In this document: piece after piece, positions 43,801 to 47,960 of the stretch
Position numbering within the stretch: the first letter of the stretch is position 1
How the letters are laid out: every line of letters starts with the position of its first letter
DNA from: Alisma plantago-aquatica
Lineage: Eukaryota; Streptophyta; Magnoliopsida; Alismatales; Alismataceae
Assembly: GCA_963693085.1 (NCBI GenBank)
Contig: OY856409.1
Location: forward strand, 301,768,058-301,832,057
Length of the DNA stretch: 64,000 nucleotides
Direction: 5' to 3'
Made by a program: the position numbers and the translations under genes
The notes under the pieces: generated by a model
What the model was told of the DNA's origin: nothing
The model's input: only the letters and a program-made list of their open reading frames with translations
The model's database searches: none

Positions 43801-46800
43801 AAACTTCATGAGGGATGGATTAGTGATTTAGTAGGCCATTTGATGTCTTAAATTTTAGCATTTCTAATATTTATTTGAATGTCTATTATGAATTTTGGGC
43901 CAATTCGGGTCTAAAGTTCAAACCCGAACTCGATCCTGAAATAATTTTGGTTCCTTCAGGTTTGGGTTAATTTTGGGTCGGGTAAAAAAAACCTTAGACC
44001 CTAACCCACTTGAGAAATTTGTGTCCGGGTCGGGTCCATCGGGCCGGGTCTTGTTTTGCTAATCCTACCAGAAATTATATGAAAGAAATGTTGAGACGCT
44101 CTCTTTATCTCGGCTTGTTTTTGACCCTAGTATACAGGAAAGTGACCGTCAAAGGATCTTTATACCGTTCTTGGCAACAGTCTTTGTAGAACTAGTTGGT
44201 GATCCCGATATTCCTTCTTACATTACAATTATCCATCAAACTCAAACCATTAAATCCTTCCATATTCTTCTGTTCACAAAATTATACTCCTCTCCATTGT
44301 GCAAAACAGTAGTCTATTTTATATCCTCCATGTGGCACACAGATTTACATCTAGATGTATATGTGAATGTGAATACATGTATATCATGTGTACATATATA
44401 TTATATACTAATATACATATACATAGGTGTACATACACATTGTAAACAGCTAACTTATTCTCGACTTTTTTCCTAACAGTTGACCAAACTTAATTGATAT
44501 TTTCTGGAAATTTCCAGATATTCTCAAACGAAATTTCGAATAGACTGTAACATGTTAGTGCTGGAAGTGTTATGCTATGTATGTCTTGTACTGAGTATTC
44601 ATTCTGGTTTTACTTTGTCAGGGACCAACATCCTATAATTTCAGTAATAAAAGAACACAGAACATTATCAAAGCTCTTCAACTGCACACTGGGTTCTATT
44701 TGTGCAAAAGCTAAGCTATGCTTGAACTCTCAGAAATATATAATAAAGGGACGTTGGCTTCAAACCTCAACTGCTACTGGACGCCTCTCAATGGAGGACC
44801 CTAACCTTCAGGTTTTTTCTACTTATTATCCCTATACATTCTCTATGAACCTGCTAACAATCTGTTTACAATTTTGTAGTGTGTTGAACATGCTATAGAA
44901 GTTAAAATCCATAGCTCTTGTAAAAGTGATTCTGGTTCAGATGTCGAAACTCATCTCATCAATCCTCGGAGTTTCTTTGTTCCTACACAAGTATGCACAG
45001 CTTGTTATAATTTTGAAACTTTTACTTCTTTTTTTCATGTCATAATATGTTATTGAAACTATCACTTCCTTTGCAGGATAACTGGGTCCTCCTCACAGCA
45101 GATTATTCACAAATCGAGCTACGCTTAATGGCACATTTCTCTGGAGACACTTCACTAGTAGAACTTTTGAGTAAACCCAATGGAGATGTTTTCACTATGT
45201 TGGCTGCAAGATGGACCAAGAAACCTGAGACCCTAATAAATCCTAAAGAAAGGGAGCACACCAAGAGACTGGTTTATGGTATCCTGTATGGGATGGGTGC
45301 TAATTCTCTCGCAGAACAACTGGAATGCAGCTTCAAAGAAGCTGCCGAGAAAATTCAAAGTTTTAAATCCTCTTTTCCTGGTGTCTCCTCATGGCTACAT
45401 GGAGCAGTGGAGTCCTGCCGCTCTAAGGGGTATGTATGCCATTTGTATAGATGTTTATTTCTGGAGATACATGTTATGGCAGTGGAAGGTATGCATGCCA
45501 CTTGTATTGATGTTTATTTGTGGAGGTACATGTTATGGCAGTGGAAGTTTTCTTGAGATTAGTTACAAATGATTTCTGACAAGACATTACAGTCAGTATG
45601 AGATTCAGCTTGTAAAAGAAACTAATTGTTATAACTTTCTAATGCATTTCTCTTTCGAGTCATTCAGTTAAATTGGGATATCTTAGTGTCTATGTTCAGT
45701 AAACTACATAATCATCTAATATAATCTATTTATGTTCAGTCATGTGGAAACCCTAATGGGAAGGAAGCGGTATTTATCCAAGATAAAGGGTGGAAGCAGC
45801 AATGAGAGATCTAAAGCACAAAGACAGGCTGTGAATTCTATTTGTCAGGTACATAGTGGATTCAACATTTTGTCTTGCTTGAAAAAGTCGTAATTTGTGA
45901 ATTTTGGGAGAAACCAGGAAAAAAATTGTTGATGTTTGACCAATGTTCAACCAACTATTACGGAAATATTTGAGAATAAAACGTGACATCTATGAAGCAC
46001 GGATACTCCAAAACAGATGCCGTACCCGTTTCCGATACGTATCGGATACCTATACTCTGTGGATACTCCTGGATACGTATGGGATACTCCTAATCCGTAT
46101 CCAAGCCGTATCCAGTCGGTAAAAACTAGAATTTTTTTTTGAGCATGACGTTGCTTGATTAGCATTTGACACCAACTCATGTCTCAACCCTCTCTGCTAA
46201 GTAGCTAAGTAATAGCTTGCAGCAAGGCTGTCACAGTTGCTTCCTTGAAGTAGTTCAAGGTTAGTCACCATTCCTCTTGCTAAATACAATCTTCCTTCTT
46301 CTCTTTATTGTTTGTACCTCCTCTGTTTTTTGGGATTTCACTTTTTAAAGAACTTCCAAGCACCGATACTCCAAAATAGGTGTCCTACCAGTACTGAATG
46401 CATATCTGATACTAATACTCCCTACATACTCTCTAATACATACCAAATACTTCTTTAGTCGTATTCCTTTTTTTATTAGCAAGATATGACCTCAATGCAG
46501 CGAGGATACAACCAACCCATCTAGCAACCAAGAGAGCACCCCACTCGTGTGATCCCTCAAAACCCCAAAACCATGTGACTTCCAACTCTGGACTCCCCCT
46601 ATTGTATTGTGATTTGAGAATGAAAATGGTATTTTCTATTAAAATTTTAAAATAAACATTAGAAAAATTGTTGTATCCATGTACATGTATCTTATATTTT
46701 CGAAAATTGTCGTATCCCCGTTCTGTACCCGTATTCATTTCTGTATCTATATCCGTGCTTCATAGTAGCTATCCATACATGATAGAAGATCGTTTGGTAT

Positions 46801-47252
46801 CACATATGACACACCTCACTTTACAAGACAACATTACATGATACATGAAATGTGAAAGGTTTAGAATATGATATTATCATGTCTTTTTGTAACTTCTGTC
46901 TCACATTAATATGAATGAAAGACCCCATTTTAAACCATTGTTTGATATTATGGTATTGGTTTCCATTTTCTTTAGAAATATTGTGATTTTTGAATGAAAT
47001 TTGATTGTCTTCATCTATTTTTAAAATAAATTTATTGGTTATTTATAAAAGTATTAAAATAAACATTAGAAAATCGCCGTATCCATGACGTACCCGTATC
47101 TTATATTTTCAAAAATTGTCGTATCCCCGTACCCGTATCGGATACGTATCCGTATCCGTGCTTCCTAGCGTGACATGTAAACAATTGCTTTCATATGTGT
47201 GTATGTATATGCTTATATGATACATACACATATATAGAGGCACACACATGTT

Positions 47253-47330
<78 letters not shown>

Positions 47331-47790
47331 CTAAAATACACTCGAGTGTACCAGAGACGCATACACCTCAGTTGTTTTCCATCATGAAGCAATTATTTTG
47401 AATTTCTAAACAGTTGATCTTCTAAAATATTCAAAGAACATACTACATAACAAATTTGAGCTCATCTGGACACTTACATGTCATACGAGACAAATATCAT
47501 ACATTTCAAATTAGTTATGTGCGTCGATTTTGTTATCCTTGGATGAGTGAATTACACTCATACAAATGGGCTCAAATTTTGTATGGGTCCTATTACTATC
47601 ATAACAATGAAGATCAATAGATTAGATTCTGCAAAGATATGATCTAGATAAGCAAACACTATTGAGGTGTACGGTGTAATCTATACACTCGAGAGTATTC
47701 TAGCCTAACTCTCTCTCTCTCTCTCTACATATATATATATATATATATATATGTCAGCAGATGCATAATATTCATTTAAGGTGTGTGTGC

Positions 47791-47882
<92 letters not shown>

Positions 47883-47907
47883 ACCCGCGCGAGCAATAAA
47901 GATGGGC

Positions 47908-47960
<53 letters not shown>

